Assembly: GCF_037975245.1 (NCBI RefSeq)
Contig: NC_092574.1
Location: 1,256,001 to 1,320,000, forward strand
From: Apostichopus japonicus
Lineage: Eukaryota > Echinodermata > Holothuroidea > Aspidochirotida > Stichopodidae
Direction: 5' to 3'
DNA length: 64,000 nt
The position numbers were made by a program, and so were the translations under genes. This document shows, in pieces, positions 1-12,900 of this stretch. The notes under the pieces are model-generated. The model worked only from the letters and a program-made list of their open reading frames with translations. It did not search any database and was not told where the DNA came from. Numbering within the stretch: position 1 is the stretch's first letter; every line of letters starts with the position of its first letter.

Positions 1-888
1 ATTAGTTATTTGATTTGATTTATTTTGTTTTTTCACGTGCAAAAAAACAATGTGAAAGGAAGTCTTCTATAAAGCATACAATAGCCTAACAATGAAGAAG
101 ACTGGTCAGAAAAGCATTATTTGGACAATTGCTTCCCATCTAGCAAAAACATATCCCTAACAAACAGTAAACCGGTGTCGTAAAAGCTTTTTGTCATAAA
201 CAATGGTATCAATTCTAATAAAATTATTAGGGATTTGCACACCCAATTTCCGATGGTTTCTTAAAGGTAGCTAAGCTTACTCAAAACCATACAAATTTGT
301 CCAATGAAGTTATTTTTAAATACAGGAAATATCCTGGTCATGAAAATTATAATTAAAAAGCAACTCTTTACCGGACGGCGACAGAGAGGAATGAATTAAA
401 AGAGCTTCCAATACCCCGTGTTGGCATTATTACAATTACGCTTGACCCAAGGTTTTGAGAGCACCAACAAAGCTGTGAACAGATATTATTTTTAAACCCC
501 CCTTTTCAATGGGGTTATGCATAGTAATTTTCCTTACTTTATCAGTTTTCCCGTTCGAAATAAATCAAAAATAGTACTTTGGATCTTATCAATAAATTTT
601 TTTGGAGGGCTAGGCAGATTCCTTTGGGACCACGTATCTCCCGCACGGAAGCAGATATGGACCTGGGAGTAGCAAATTTGGGCTCCTGAGCATCGGTTAC
701 CCCCTGTTACGTCATTTGGGCGAAATCGATTTTGGATCGATTTTTGGCAAAACTGCAAATCAGGTTGTTTGCCCCCCATGCCCCCACACAACACCCAATT
801 CCAAAATCAGCGTGTCGCGAACTACCAGAAAAGATACACATTTATCGCTTTTGCGACAAAATTTATTTTCACCTCAAAGAAAAGTAAG
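1..888. other. Non-coding stretch, no gene recognised
   Basis: Short open frames only, with no recognisable protein family. The part from about 800 onward seems to be the decayed left shoulder of the inverted repeat centred near 920. Confidence 0.5.
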
Positions 889-953
889 ACCGAAAAACTT
901 TTACGACGAACAAAGGTTATCAAACCTTTTGTTGTCCCTAAAAGTTTTTCGGT
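889..953. repeat. Near-perfect hairpin (fold-back repeat)
   Basis: ACCGAAAAACTTTTA at 889-903 is matched by its exact reverse complement at 939-953. The inner parts (about 904-917 and 922-938) also pair with few mismatches, leaving a loop of only a few bases. Weaker inverted similarity seems to extend outward to roughly 816-1020. It may be the centre of a decayed fold-back element; a small-RNA precursor is an alternative. Confidence 0.7.
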
Positions 954-1133
954 TTTCTATTGTTCCTCTGAAGTTGCAAACTGAGCGAAATAAGTGTCAT
1001 AAGAGGGTGCTCGACGCATCTTGTCAGTGATACGTGATTTCAAAGCAGTCAAATCAAACCTTTCTTTGTCATCTTGAGTTTTAACTTGACATTTATGACT
1101 AAATGGGTCAGTTTTGGCAAAAACTGCAAGAGG

Positions 1134-1640
1134 TACGTACCCCTTAGGCATACGTTTTTTTAGGGGGAAAAAGAGGGGAAAAAAGAGGAGGAGAGGAAGG
1201 AAGGGAAAAGAAAAAGAAGAAAGAGAGAAAAGGAGGGAGTAAAAAAAAAACGCCAAGACACCGGGAAGAGAAAGAGGAACAGTGACATCATTATAGCGCG
1301 GATCCCTATTATAAACACAGGGTAGCCAGTGTCGGATCGAGGATTTCGGAAGGGGCGTGCACCTCACCCTACCCCTTACACCGACAACTCCATTTTTGAC
1401 GTTTCCATCTTTTCTCTCTCACTAATGAATCTATACATATATATATATATATACTATATATGGTCTATCATAACGCGTGTGTGTGTATGGACGCCTTAAA
1501 CAATTGTACAATTGTGCCATGAAACCAACTGTGGCTGGTCTCGAACTCGACCGAGTCGTCGGGGACCACCCCCCCCCCCCCGAGCATATTTTTTTTATGA
1601 TATCGCTAGTAATTTCAAAATAGAAAATGCTTAGATACAA
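1134..1640. repeat. Low-complexity purine tract, TA repeat and C run
   Basis: Positions 1157-1250 are almost pure A/G on the plus strand. A TA dinucleotide run lies at about 1436-1455 and a run of C at about 1567-1580. Open frames crossing these tracts are compositional accidents. Confidence 0.6.
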
Positions 1641-1644
1641 CTAA

Positions 1645-1815
1645 CAAGGCATGGGAAGTGTCATTTCCAGCGCTCTGGGAGGAATTTTCGGCCAAAATTT
1701 TGGGTACGCTTCGCGCCAACTCAGGGGTACGCTTCGCGCCAACCCATGGTGGCGCTACGCTTAGATAGTTTGCCTACAGACTTCGCCCCTCCCTTGGAAA
1801 ATCCTCGCTACGCGC
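1645..1815 (+). repeat. Decayed dispersed repeat, copy 1
   Basis: Contains the signature TACGCTTCGCGCCAAC (twice) followed by ATGGTGGCGCTACGCTTAGA. The same arrangement recurs at 2890-3045 and, inverted, at 30235-30445. The GC-rich words stand out from the AT-rich surroundings. Family not identified. Confidence 0.55.
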
Positions 1816-2349
1816 CTGTTCGAATTTGTTAGGCAAACAGCAGATATCAAATCATATCAATGAGCATGAAAATGACGTTCCATGGTGAACAGCTTCAAAA
1901 CTGTCTGTGTGTGTAGTCAAAGGCGAGGGAGCCCAATTTGATTTGGGGAGCTGTAACGACTTGCCCGAAAAATATATAACCAATATTTTTCGCGCGCTCC
2001 GCTCGCGTTCAACATGTTAATGTCAATATCGTATAAGCAAGCATCGGTTATTAGATCGCATGCCATCGTGAAGTACCGTACGGTCCGTGAAAGTTGCGCA
2101 GTAGACAGCGGGATGCCCATCTAAACAACGAAATGTCTTATGTAGATGGAGAAAAAGCATCTTTTACATTAGTAATGGCTAATTAGTCGGCAAAGCTTAG
2201 AACTTTATTTTAATTACCAAGGAGGTGATTTTTAATTAATTTCCTTTAGATGTAGCTATGTCTTGCAATTTATTTTTCTTTCAGTAGCCTATAGGTGCCC
2301 GAAAAATTCTCATCATATTGCCCGAATTTTCAGGAAAAAAATATTGGAC

Positions 2350-2368
2350 GGGGGGGGGGGGGGGGGGG
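2350..2368. repeat. Homopolymer G run (19 G)
   Basis: An uninterrupted run of 19 G. It could form a G-quadruplex, and its length is error-prone in sequencing. Confidence 0.85.
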
Positions 2369-2889
2369 TTGGCAGCCTATGTGTGTAGTGTTCGGTTTCG
2401 GAAATATCTGGTATTTGTTTCATTTCCTTCAACAAAGTTTTATAATAGCTGTTATAAGCGGTTTTAATATTTGTACACCAATAAAATGAACTGTGTCTGA
2501 ATTTTCGAAAATTTCCTGACCAACATTCTTCATCATATTTCCCTCTACTCGTGCAATTTTGGCCGGTCTGTTAGGAGTTCAAGGAGGTTTTTCTATATTG
2601 GTTGTCCATAGATGAATTGTTTTGCAACATTATGGGTATGTTTTGAAGTGAGTTTATTCACGAGAAATATGAATTTTCAAATTCTGAATAAATAATGGGC
2701 TTAAAACCTTCAAAAGTGGACTGTCGGGTATTGTGGGCCGCAACGTAGAATCACCTACAAAAGCAATGATCCACAGGACATGCCATAAGGTCGAACATGA
2801 TGTGTGACTGGTGACAATCTTCAAAAAGGTTATGGATGGGGAAAAATGCTATTGGGAAATACTTGGTTCTCAGGCAAAAAGTGTACATC

Positions 2890-3045
2890 TGGTTGGTCAT
2901 TTTCAAGCCCAAAAAGTGCCATTTCCGGTGATCTGGGGGGTATCAAAACCAGAAATTTTCTTGTACGCTGCGCGCCAACCGATGGTGGCACTTCGCTTAG
3001 AAAGTCATTCACACCCCCCAGGTTAGAAAATCCTGGATACGCCCC
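2890..3045 (+). repeat. Decayed dispersed repeat, copy 2
   Basis: Shares the order of words with the copy at 1645-1815: ATTTTCTTGTACGC, then GCGCGCCAACCGATGGTGGC, then CTTCGCTTAGA, then GGATACGCCCC at the end. Confidence 0.55.
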
Positions 3046-5960
3046 AAAATATAGTAATAGAGGAGTCTGTAATTATACAAAAAATTTGTATACTGAAGGT
3101 GTTTCAGTAGAGATATCCATTTATGAGTAAAGGTCAACTTCTTTGACCTCCTCTCCCACAAACAAACAAACACCATTTCAAGATATAACAGGTAATAATG
3201 GTGTGTAATGGCGGTGAATGAAAAGAGTTAGGTGGCTAACTTCATACATGTGTGAACTGAACAGACTTCTTTCATAAACATAGATTCAGGTCACCGGAAT
3301 CACACCTACAGTTTCTCCATCAAAAACCTGTTAAATTTACCAGGTTATTTTGTTTGAGGTGTTTGTTCACAAACTTGTTGGTAGGTACCGAAAAGTGATT
3401 AAATCACGACCCGTTAAGCTTAATTGCTGGAGGGTTAACTTCCCAACAGACTGTCAGACACAATCAACTCTTGACATGAGGGCAATGGGCATTAGGTTTA
3501 TCAAGTATCACACGTTTAATAATAAGATCTGATGTTGTTCCACTACATAACTCTAAAGGCATTCAGTATTAGATATTCTGCTTAAAATTTGCTTGAATTT
3601 TGCAAACAAAGACTTTCCTTTGGTTCTGACCAATGATTCATTCGGGAGTGTTAGATGACTACATGTGTTGACAGAGAAGTGTTTCTTAGGCAGCAGCTGC
3701 AACAGTAAACATAGTTTGATTTCATAGTCAATTCAAAACACTTGGCTCTATTAGGTTAATTCAGAAGCAACTCAACGTCTAAACAAAATAAATACAATTA
3801 AACAAAATAAACACAGACTGAACATGCTGCCAACCTGCCACATCGGGCAAAGACATAATCTATCTCTTTGTAAATCAGAAATCAAACCACCACTGTCGAT
3901 TGCTTAATATTAAAATCACATCTACAAGGTGACAACAAAAGTCAAATTTGCATATTGACCACATACCCTGCTCCTGCTGTAAACAATTGCAACTAATGTC
4001 AGCTAACTGCTAAGGTAAGTATTTCAGCTGGATGGACATGACTAGCTGACCATATAAGGAACGGACTTGAAGAAATTAGAAACAGACACAAACACTCTAC
4101 ACCTATAGTACACACAGGTATATTTATATTGTATGCATCTTAATTACCTGGAAATCCAAAAGTATTGCTTTTCTCTTAGTTTCTTCCTTTCCATTTGTCT
4201 AAACATCATACAATGTGATTACATATGTGATTACATATGTGATTACAATGTGATTACGTATCATCAACACACAACCAACAGTCACATCTCACTCAACTGA
4301 AGCATGTGTATCTGAACAAAGAGAAATTGGAATTCAACTCCAACATTGGAGACACTCACATCAACAAAGATTCAAGAAATAATATTTTTTTTTTATTACA
4401 CACATGACATACTTCTACTAAAATGATAAGTTTGAATCCTTTGAATCATTGGCCCAATGTGTGATCATGAGTTGCCATGGCAATAGCAAGGAATAATTAC
4501 AGTGAACACTAACATAAAATCCCAGGAACACAAATTACACATCAAAATGCAAGCAATGTTACTTTCAACTTCTTTAAATCAGGATTGCAGTCACTATACT
4601 TCTATAACCAACACTGCACACTAAATGCTATTGCCAGCAACCAAAGTTCAAAGGTGAACACATTACCAAGGCAAAATATGATTCTGTTGTAAACTTGGCA
4701 TCATAAATACAATTTTCAAAGTGCTAACTGAAAACCTTCACCCAACTCCTACATTAAAAGAGTACATCCCAAATGGAAGCAATTAATGTTTGAATTAACC
4801 GATTCTGTGGATTTGCAAACGAGCCATTTGAATGATTGGTTTTACTTACTGTAATTGGTGTTATAAAGTACATTATCACCAACAGATAGAGTGCGCTTTC
4901 AATATGTTACATTAACTAACAGTTGCATGTTACTTGAATATGCATGAAGAAATAAGCTCTCCATGGAAACATCTTGTTTGATTATCTATACGGTACATAC
5001 AATAACAACAGTAAATACGATAACATAAGGGTATATTGCTTGGCTATTATAATGATTAATATCGCACAGTATAACATCCTCAACACTAAAAGTTCAATAA
5101 ATTCGATTTGCGATGATAACCAAATACTCCTTTTGGTATGAATCAGTCTTCAACATATAAATGTTACACTTCCATTTCACACCTCTTTGAGTATATCACT
5201 GTGGTTACAACAAAATGACACTATTCCTAAAAACAAACAAAAAAACAAAGAAAAACCCAAAAAATAAAACAAATATCTCACAACACGTAACTAAGTGTGA
5301 GTACAATTGCCATGGTTACAGCAAACCAATACATTCTCCCTCTTCTAACGAATAAGACATTCAAAGGGAATATCAGTTTAAAAATACATTTGCTGTGAGT
5401 ACATCACCATGGTTACAACACACATAGACACTCTTGCCTAACAAAGAAAAAAATCAGGGTTTTCACAAGGTAGTATGTGTATTTAGACGGTTATGACACA
5501 CCAATAACAAGGAGCTGTTATTGGGAGGGGACAGTACCTTAAAATTGCTTTTTATTTGGCAGCACTTACACACTGGAAGCTGCTTTACTACACACTATGT
5601 ACTTCCATGAAATTTATGAGAGGACTTGTTGTACCATAGAATATCTAAAAATACTGACATTTGATCTGGTTCTTAATGTTATTCTTCAAATTTAGCAGTG
5701 TTTTATATACACATTATCACATACAGCTTGATATATAAACCACGCAATGTATTACACTGATCTATCATGCTGTAGGGTAGAATAGAGACTGCTTGTATAA
5801 AACTGCTTATAATCTCCACAAGAAATGCTGCACAAAATTTACAAATTAAAATTCCATAACAAAAAAGTACTCAATTTATGTAGTGTTAAATCGCCTCAGA
5901 GTGTAGTAAACTGCAAATTTTTACTTTACTGTCAATGTTGACTTAATTCAGCTTTTCAAA
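3046..5960. other. AT-rich non-coding DNA downstream of TMEM33
   Basis: No coding exon was recognised. Part may be the TMEM33 3' untranslated region (minus strand). Reverse-strand AATAAA candidates appear as TTTATT, for example near 5551 and 4391, but none can be chosen from sequence alone. Around 4212-4260 there is a short TGTGATTACATA tandem. Confidence 0.4.
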
Positions 5961-6265
5961 ATCATAATAATATTGAGGATTTACAAAGTGCAGACATATC
6001 CACCAGTAAGGTGCTCAAGACACATAACAATATTACCCTGGTCAATGATAACCTGTCAAACATAGAGACAACTCCCTCCACATGGCAGCAGCTAAACAGC
6101 GCCCAACTGACAGTTTGTCTCACAGGTCCCCATTTATACACCTGGGTGAAGAGAGGCAATGGAGATAAAGTACCTTGCCCAAGGACACAACGTAACGATC
6201 TGGCCAGGACTCGAACCTGCAAGCCCTAGATCACAAGTCCACTGCCTTAACCATTTGACCACAAC
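5961..6265 (-). mobile_element. tRNA-derived SINE, Deu-like body
   Basis: Read on the minus strand, the element starts with a tRNA-like head. The A-box-like TGGTCAAATGG is at 6251-6261 and a perfect B box, GGTTCGAGTCC, at 6206-6216. The body contains TCCTTGGGCAAGGTACTTTA and CTTGAGCACCTTACTGG. It ends in AAATCCTCAATATTATTATG, a typical SINE tail. From memory this body resembles SINEs widespread in deuterostomes. It lies about 530 bp past the TMEM33 stop in the same orientation, so it may be part of the 3' UTR. It is not a tRNA gene: no acceptor stem closes around the head. Confidence 0.82.
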
Positions 6266-6796
6266 TTTCTCACTAATGAATAGCATGTGAGGAAGAGAAG
6301 GGGGGAGGAGGGGGAGGGGGAGGGAGGGGGGACAGACAGAGGTGAGCTCACCTGTCTTTAAACATTTCTATGTTTTGGAGCAAAACGTGTAAACCAGGCA
6401 ACTCAGTTACTTCTGGAGAATACAAAGTAGATTTCCAGTTTTTGACAAACTGTTGATCTAGCTCCTCCTTCCCTCCTCGCACACCCTCCCCCGTCTTGAT
6501 CACATTCCCTTAGTAGCATCCCCATATCACAATGGACACAACATTAATGTTTATCTATATTTGCCTTGACTATACAGTCAAATTTTGGGAGGAAAGTTAC
6601 AAGAGGTTTTGTCTTGGTAGAATCACCTCTCAATGACAGCTCTGTTAATGATGGTAAGAGTGTAATCTGTGTACTAAAATATTGAACAGATTAGAACAAT
6701 GGAATGTACCAATTAGTTGCATACCCCACTCTAAATGGAACGCTCACGACAATTGCTTCATTCTGCAGCAGTAGCACAGAGGGGCCCAGGGGAGGA

Positions 6797-6938
6797 TTAA
6801 CCTTGAGGTACAGTTTCAGGTGGAGCAAAGCGTGAAATCATCCCAATACATTTAGTCAGGAACGTCCTCACTGCTGCATTTGTACCGGGACGTTGACAAT
6901 AATTCTCCACTCTCACCCGCATTTGAAAAAAGATTTGT
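6797..6938 (-). CDS. TMEM33: TMEM33 terminal coding exon 7
   Basis: Encodes KQIFFQMRVRVENYCQRPGT, then FLTKCIGMISRFAPPETVPQ, G and a TAA stop at 6797-6799. Acceptor TTTCCTCACAG|ACAAAT. Confidence 0.92.
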
Positions 6939-9900
6939 CTGTGAGGAAAGCAGAAAACACAGCAAATGTATCAGGGAATCTGTGACTATCGAGAGGGGAT
7001 GACAAAAACAGAATATTACACCATCAGGGGAATTACTCAAATGGACTGCAGCAAATATGAACACTATTAAAATCCCTGTTGATCTACCAGTCTCTGACCT
7101 GTCTTTTTGCACTAGTTCAGAGAGGCTGCCTGATATTAGTAAACAAAAGCAGTTCTCCAGACATTTGCAGGATAATAGATTCAGTTTAGTGATAGGAAGT
7201 TTTTTCTTGGACTGAGCATGTTCATTTATCTTTTCAACTTTTCAAGATCTACTCTCTCCTCTCTGAGACTACAGAATAGCAACAGCAATTGTAAATATGT
7301 CTGAAACTTTACCAGTATTTGCAGCAGACAACTGTTGAGTTAGAGGTACGGTTTTACAAAACATCTCATGAATATTTGATGTTTTTTTATTGTCATTTCT
7401 GTACATATTTACTCTCACTTTGTGCAAATATGCCCTGGGTTCTTTCACATTATTGGCTTGGTGCCTTTTAAAAGCCAAGAAATTGCAGTGAAGCCCTGCT
7501 AAAATGAAGATAAATATGAAGAAAGTAAACTAAAGAGAAACCACCACCGACAGGCACGGAGCTCTGTTATATTTCCTTTTATAACTAACTGGACTGTATA
7601 TACTTTGATATCTGATATAACTGTTTTCAAACACATTTATAGGGAGGCAACACATTTTGGGTAAGTTTGGATTGATCTAAGAAAAGCCAAATTTGGATTC
7701 CTGAAAACAGATGAAAACTAGGAGGAGTACTTGATAAACTCTGGAATACATTTTGGTGGAAACATGATATTTGTTCCTCAGAATGTGACCAAACCCCCAT
7801 GGTAAAGACAGAGATTGAAAGGTTGTACTATTTGATATTTTGACAATTGCATAGGCATTTCAATAAATCAGCAGTTTTCTCTGCTTAAAATGAATTGATC
7901 AAACTCCACATTATGGGTATGTACAGCTATGTATGTCAACAGTCAGATCAGACCCCACACAGTCAGCATTAAATTGATCTTGAACCCAGCACATTTACAT
8001 TAGCCCCATGCATCAGACCCAGCACCCACGATCGCTTAACGGGAAGTTGAGGTTTCTTCTGGAAGAAAATGCGTGTAAACAATAACCCCTGTGATGTGCA
8101 GCACTGCTTCTAAATGCCTTCTACTATTGCATCAAATAACCAACTTAGCTTACTAGTTGAGGGTCACTGCTGAGCATGGGATCTGATCCTTCCTCTATCC
8201 AAGTCTATTACGGGGCTCAAGTCCTGGGGTCTGATCCGCGTTTATATTACAAAATTGAACAGCAAGCATGGGGTTCAATGCCGTGTACAAGTCTAATGTA
8301 AATGGGGCCATATATGGAAGAGCCTTGACTTACATCCGCAAGATATAAACAACAAACGATCAAAGACTTACTTGCAGTAGGGATTTCTTCGAGACTGATA
8401 CCGGAATGTCAAAAATCGTATATAAATAATCGGGATTACCAGACTCATCCTCCCTCTGTGAAAGAGAAACAAGAGGATTATCATCAGATCATATGTAGAC
8501 TAGATAGGTGTTTGGGTATTCATGATGCTATTGTATGTAGACTAGATAGGTGTTTGGGTATTCATGATGCTACTGTTTATCATACAGTCAATAATTTATA
8601 TGACATTGAATATTATCATGAGGAGCTCTATCTATATTCATAAGGTTACCAATTCAAAATTCTCCTATGGTAACTTCTTATACCAAAAAACCTTGGATGT
8701 TTTCTCATTAATCTCAGGTGGATCTTTGTCATAGCTTTGTCTTCTCATTATTGTTTTTATTGATTACACCCCCCCCCTCTCCCCACACATTTTGCCAGGT
8801 TTCCTTAACGTAGCCAGAATTGCATGACTTTCTCTAACACCTCCTCCTCTCTGCTTTCCTTTCATTGCAGTAACAGTTATGTTTCTGTATTCTCATACAA
8901 GCTATATTTTCTTATTGGTATATAATGAAATCTGTTTAATGTACTTTCAGTTCTCACCACCTATTTTCAATGCACCACTGATTTGATAAATAAATGCAAT
9001 GAAGTTCATATGAAGTGAATATGTCATTTTAATTTAAGGCATAATATTTAGAGATTGGTTTCAGTGTATCTAACATATAGTAAATAATGTCTCTATTATA
9101 CAAATCCTGCAAACTGGTATTTCTCGTCAATATTATTCAGGTAAAGAAAGCATGCTATGTTATAAAATTAACAGTTTGGATCTCAGATCATTCCCATACA
9201 CACCATCCTTCAGATCATTCCCATACAGATCATTCCCATACACACCATCCTTCAGATCATTCCCATACATACCATTCTTCAGATCGTTCCCATACAGATC
9301 ATTCCCATACACACCATCCTTCAGATCATTCCCATACAGATCATTCCCATACACACCATCCTTCAGATCATTCCCATACAGATCATTCCCATACAGATCA
9401 TCCTTCAGATCATTCCCATACAGATCATTGCCATACATACCATCCTTCAGATCATTCCCATACAGATCATTGCCATACATACCATCCTTCAGATCATTCC
9501 CATACAGATCATTGCCATACATACCATCCTTCAGATCATTCCCATACAGATCATTGCCATACATACCATCCTTCAGATCATTCCCATACATATCATTGCC
9601 ATACATACCATCCTTCAGATCATTCCCATACAGATCATTGCCATACATACCATCCTTCAGATCATTCCCATACAGATCATTGCCATACATACCATCCTTC
9701 AGATCATTCCCATACAGATCATTGCCATACATACCATCCTTCAGATCATTCCCATACAGATCATTCCCATACATACCATCCTTCAGATCATTCCCATGCA
9801 TACCATCCTTCAGATCATTCCCATACAGATCATTCCCATACATACCATCCTTTAGATCATTCCCATACAGATCATTCCCATACATACCATCCTTCAGATC

Positions 9901-12900
9901 ATTCCCATACAGATCATTCCCATACATACCTCCTTCAGATCATTCCCATACAGATCATTCCCATACATACCATTCTTCAGATCGTTCCCATACAGATCAT
10001 TCCAATACATACCATCCTTCAGATCGTTCCCATACAGATCATTCCCATACATACCATCCTTCAGATCATTCCCATACAGATCACTCCCATACATACCTCC
10101 TTCAGATCATTCCCATACAGATCATTCCCATACATACCATCCTTCAGATCATTCCCATACAGATCATTCCCATACATACCATCCTTCAGATCATTCCCAT
10201 ACAGATCATTCCCATACATACCATTCTTCAGATCGTTCCCATACAGATCATTCCCATACATACCATCCTTCAGATCATTCCCATACAGATCACTCCCATA
10301 CATACCTCCTTCAGATCATTCCCATACAGATCATTCCCATACATACCATCCTTCAGATCATTCCCATACAGATCATTCCAATACATACCATCCTTCAGAT
10401 CATTCCCATACAGATCATTCCCGTACATACAATCCTCTTTGGGTCAAACTTTCAATAGTTAAAATCCAAAAATAAAGGGTCAAAGTTAAAACATTGAGAG
10501 TCATTTTAACTGACACTGCTCATTTGCAAAATGGAGATCAGGTTCATATTATGCTCCGTCTCTGCAATTCCTTCTGATCCCAAATATCAATATGTTGGTG
10601 TGTACGGTATGCTCATTTTAATTGAGTCACATATCAAATATCTTCTTTTCTCCATGACCTGTACCCTTCTCCTGACATCATACTTAATCAGTGCAAGGTT
10701 TCTTGATGGAGTTTAGAGGGTTTCTGATATGAATATTAATTCTGTTATTGTTATAGCTTATGTAAATGAAAAGAGCTTGTTCACAGAACTACTATTGTTC
10801 CACTAATATCAATCGTTTATATGTTAGACTCCTGTTAGTAAATGCACATTAAGTAATCTACTGACACCAATAGCTTGTTTTCTACTAGGCTTGTCTGAAT
10901 CTGAATTGTGTAGTCAAGTGCATGCAGCCATAGGAGCCACAACTTCATCATCATTCAATATGATGACATCTTAAAAAATGTGGAAGCATACTTGGTCAGT
11001 TCATACAGTAGGCCTATTAGCAAGTTACTTTCCACATTAAAATATGCAGTCAAGTGCCATCAAATGTTGGTGATTTAATGCACCATACTATTCTAGTAGA
11101 TTCAATGAATACTTCTTGTTCATTTATGAACAATCCAATCAATCCCTAAGCCATTGGCAATTATTGGGACAAAAATAGTCCTTCTTTGTTCTGCAGAATT
11201 TAGGTTATTTTATCATAATGCATCTTACAGTGCCTACCCTCATAACTTTTTATTTACATTTTTGTTAACATTCTATTCTAAACAATACCAGTCTTGCCTT
11301 TCTAAGACTTGTTTTTGTGGGACTAACTTTATTAAGCAATCACCTAAACTTGATGAGGTACCTTATGCCCATTCACAAAGATTGAGAAAGTTAAATATCG
11401 AGATATAAACTCACTTTTAAGGCCATGTTTTTGACTCTGTTTACAATAAATCATACTCAACATATTACTGCGACGCATTCCCGAAACACATCTTGGCCCG
11501 TCAATTTCAGCCAATCGGATTAACTACTATTCCCTGTTAATGTTCAATATTTAATGCTATCGGAATTCAATACTATTCCCGGTTAATGTTCAATATTTAA
11601 TGCTGTGTAAAAGTAAGTTGGCCTGACGTTTCGATCCTAGCAGGATCTTCTTCAGAGGCTAAATGACAAGTTACAGTAACAGAGGGGACAAAAACACGCA
11701 CAGAATACAGACAGGTTAATGAGCACGGTGAACACAATGAGATGGATGAAAGGGGATTATAAGTAGAAAGCAACAGGAGAAGAGGAGAGGAAGGAGATAA
11801 ACTGTGGAGGGACAAAGAGAGGATTAAAGGCACAGGGTGAGGAATAAACTGGAGAGGGACAAAGACAGAAAGGTGTGAAGAAAAATGGAGGGGAAGAGAG
11901 CTGTGAGAGGAAGAGTGAAAGGGGGGGGGGAAGGGAGAAAGGGGAGAAGGAGTAGGGAACAGAGGAAAGTTAGTCATGTCCTTCCTGAATGTTCAGCCCA
12001 TGAGGTTGAATGGTACGAAGGCGTTGCATCCAGAGCCTCTCTCTGCTGATACGTACTAGGTCAGGACGGCTACCTAAGGATTCAATCCCCTGTAGGGACA
12101 TGTCGTTAATGGTATGGTTGGGAAGGTTAAAATGTTCTCCAACTGGGGTCTCAGTCTTCATGGTGTTGACTGTGGATCTGTGACCATAGAAACGCTTCTT
12201 GAGGGTGGTTTTGGTTTCGCCAACATACTGGATGCCGCAAATTCTACAAGAGATCAGATAGATGACATTGGTGGTAGTGCAAGTGATGTGACCCTTAGTC
12301 TTGTGTGTGAGTTGCATGCTGTGGCTGGTGATGGAATTGGATTCAACAATGTGGTGGCTGCAGACGATGCATCTCGAAGTACGATCACATTTGAAGGTAC
12401 CATGCTGAATGGGTGTGGGGTTAGAAGTTAGAGGTGGAACAGCAGCACGTACAAGAAGGTCTCGTAGGTTGCGTGGTCGTCTGTAGGCGATGATGGGTTT
12501 TTCAGGGACGGCTCGTTGGAGTCTATCTGAAGTGAGGAGAATGTTGTGGTTGTTAGAGGTGATTTTCTGAAGGGGAGGAAGATTTGGGTGGAAAGTAACA
12601 ACGAGGGGCAGCTTGTTGTCGCAATCTCGTCCCTTTTTGTCCTTCACTGCCAAAGTAGATGATCTGGAAAGGGAGCGGACTCTCTGAATGGCTTCACGCA
12701 CCCTTCTGGCACTATGGCCCCTGGCAATAAGGTGTTTTTCCAAAGCATCTGTATGGCGAATGAAAGAGGAATTGTTAGAGCAAATGCGACGAAGACGTAG
12801 TGCTTGACTGTAGGCAATTCCAGACTTGCAGTGACGGGGATGGCAGCTTGAAGAATGGAGATACTGGTGTGTGTCTGTGGGCTTGGTGTATAAGTCTGTG

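Noticed and set aside
6180-6265. Functional tRNA gene on the minus strand
   Set aside because: The A and B boxes are tRNA-like, but the sequence continues directly into a SINE body and no acceptor stem is formed.
9087-10475. His-rich 462-residue repeat protein
   Set aside because: The open frames follow from a 42-bp period, lie in a TMEM33 intron and are also open in other frames and on the other strand.
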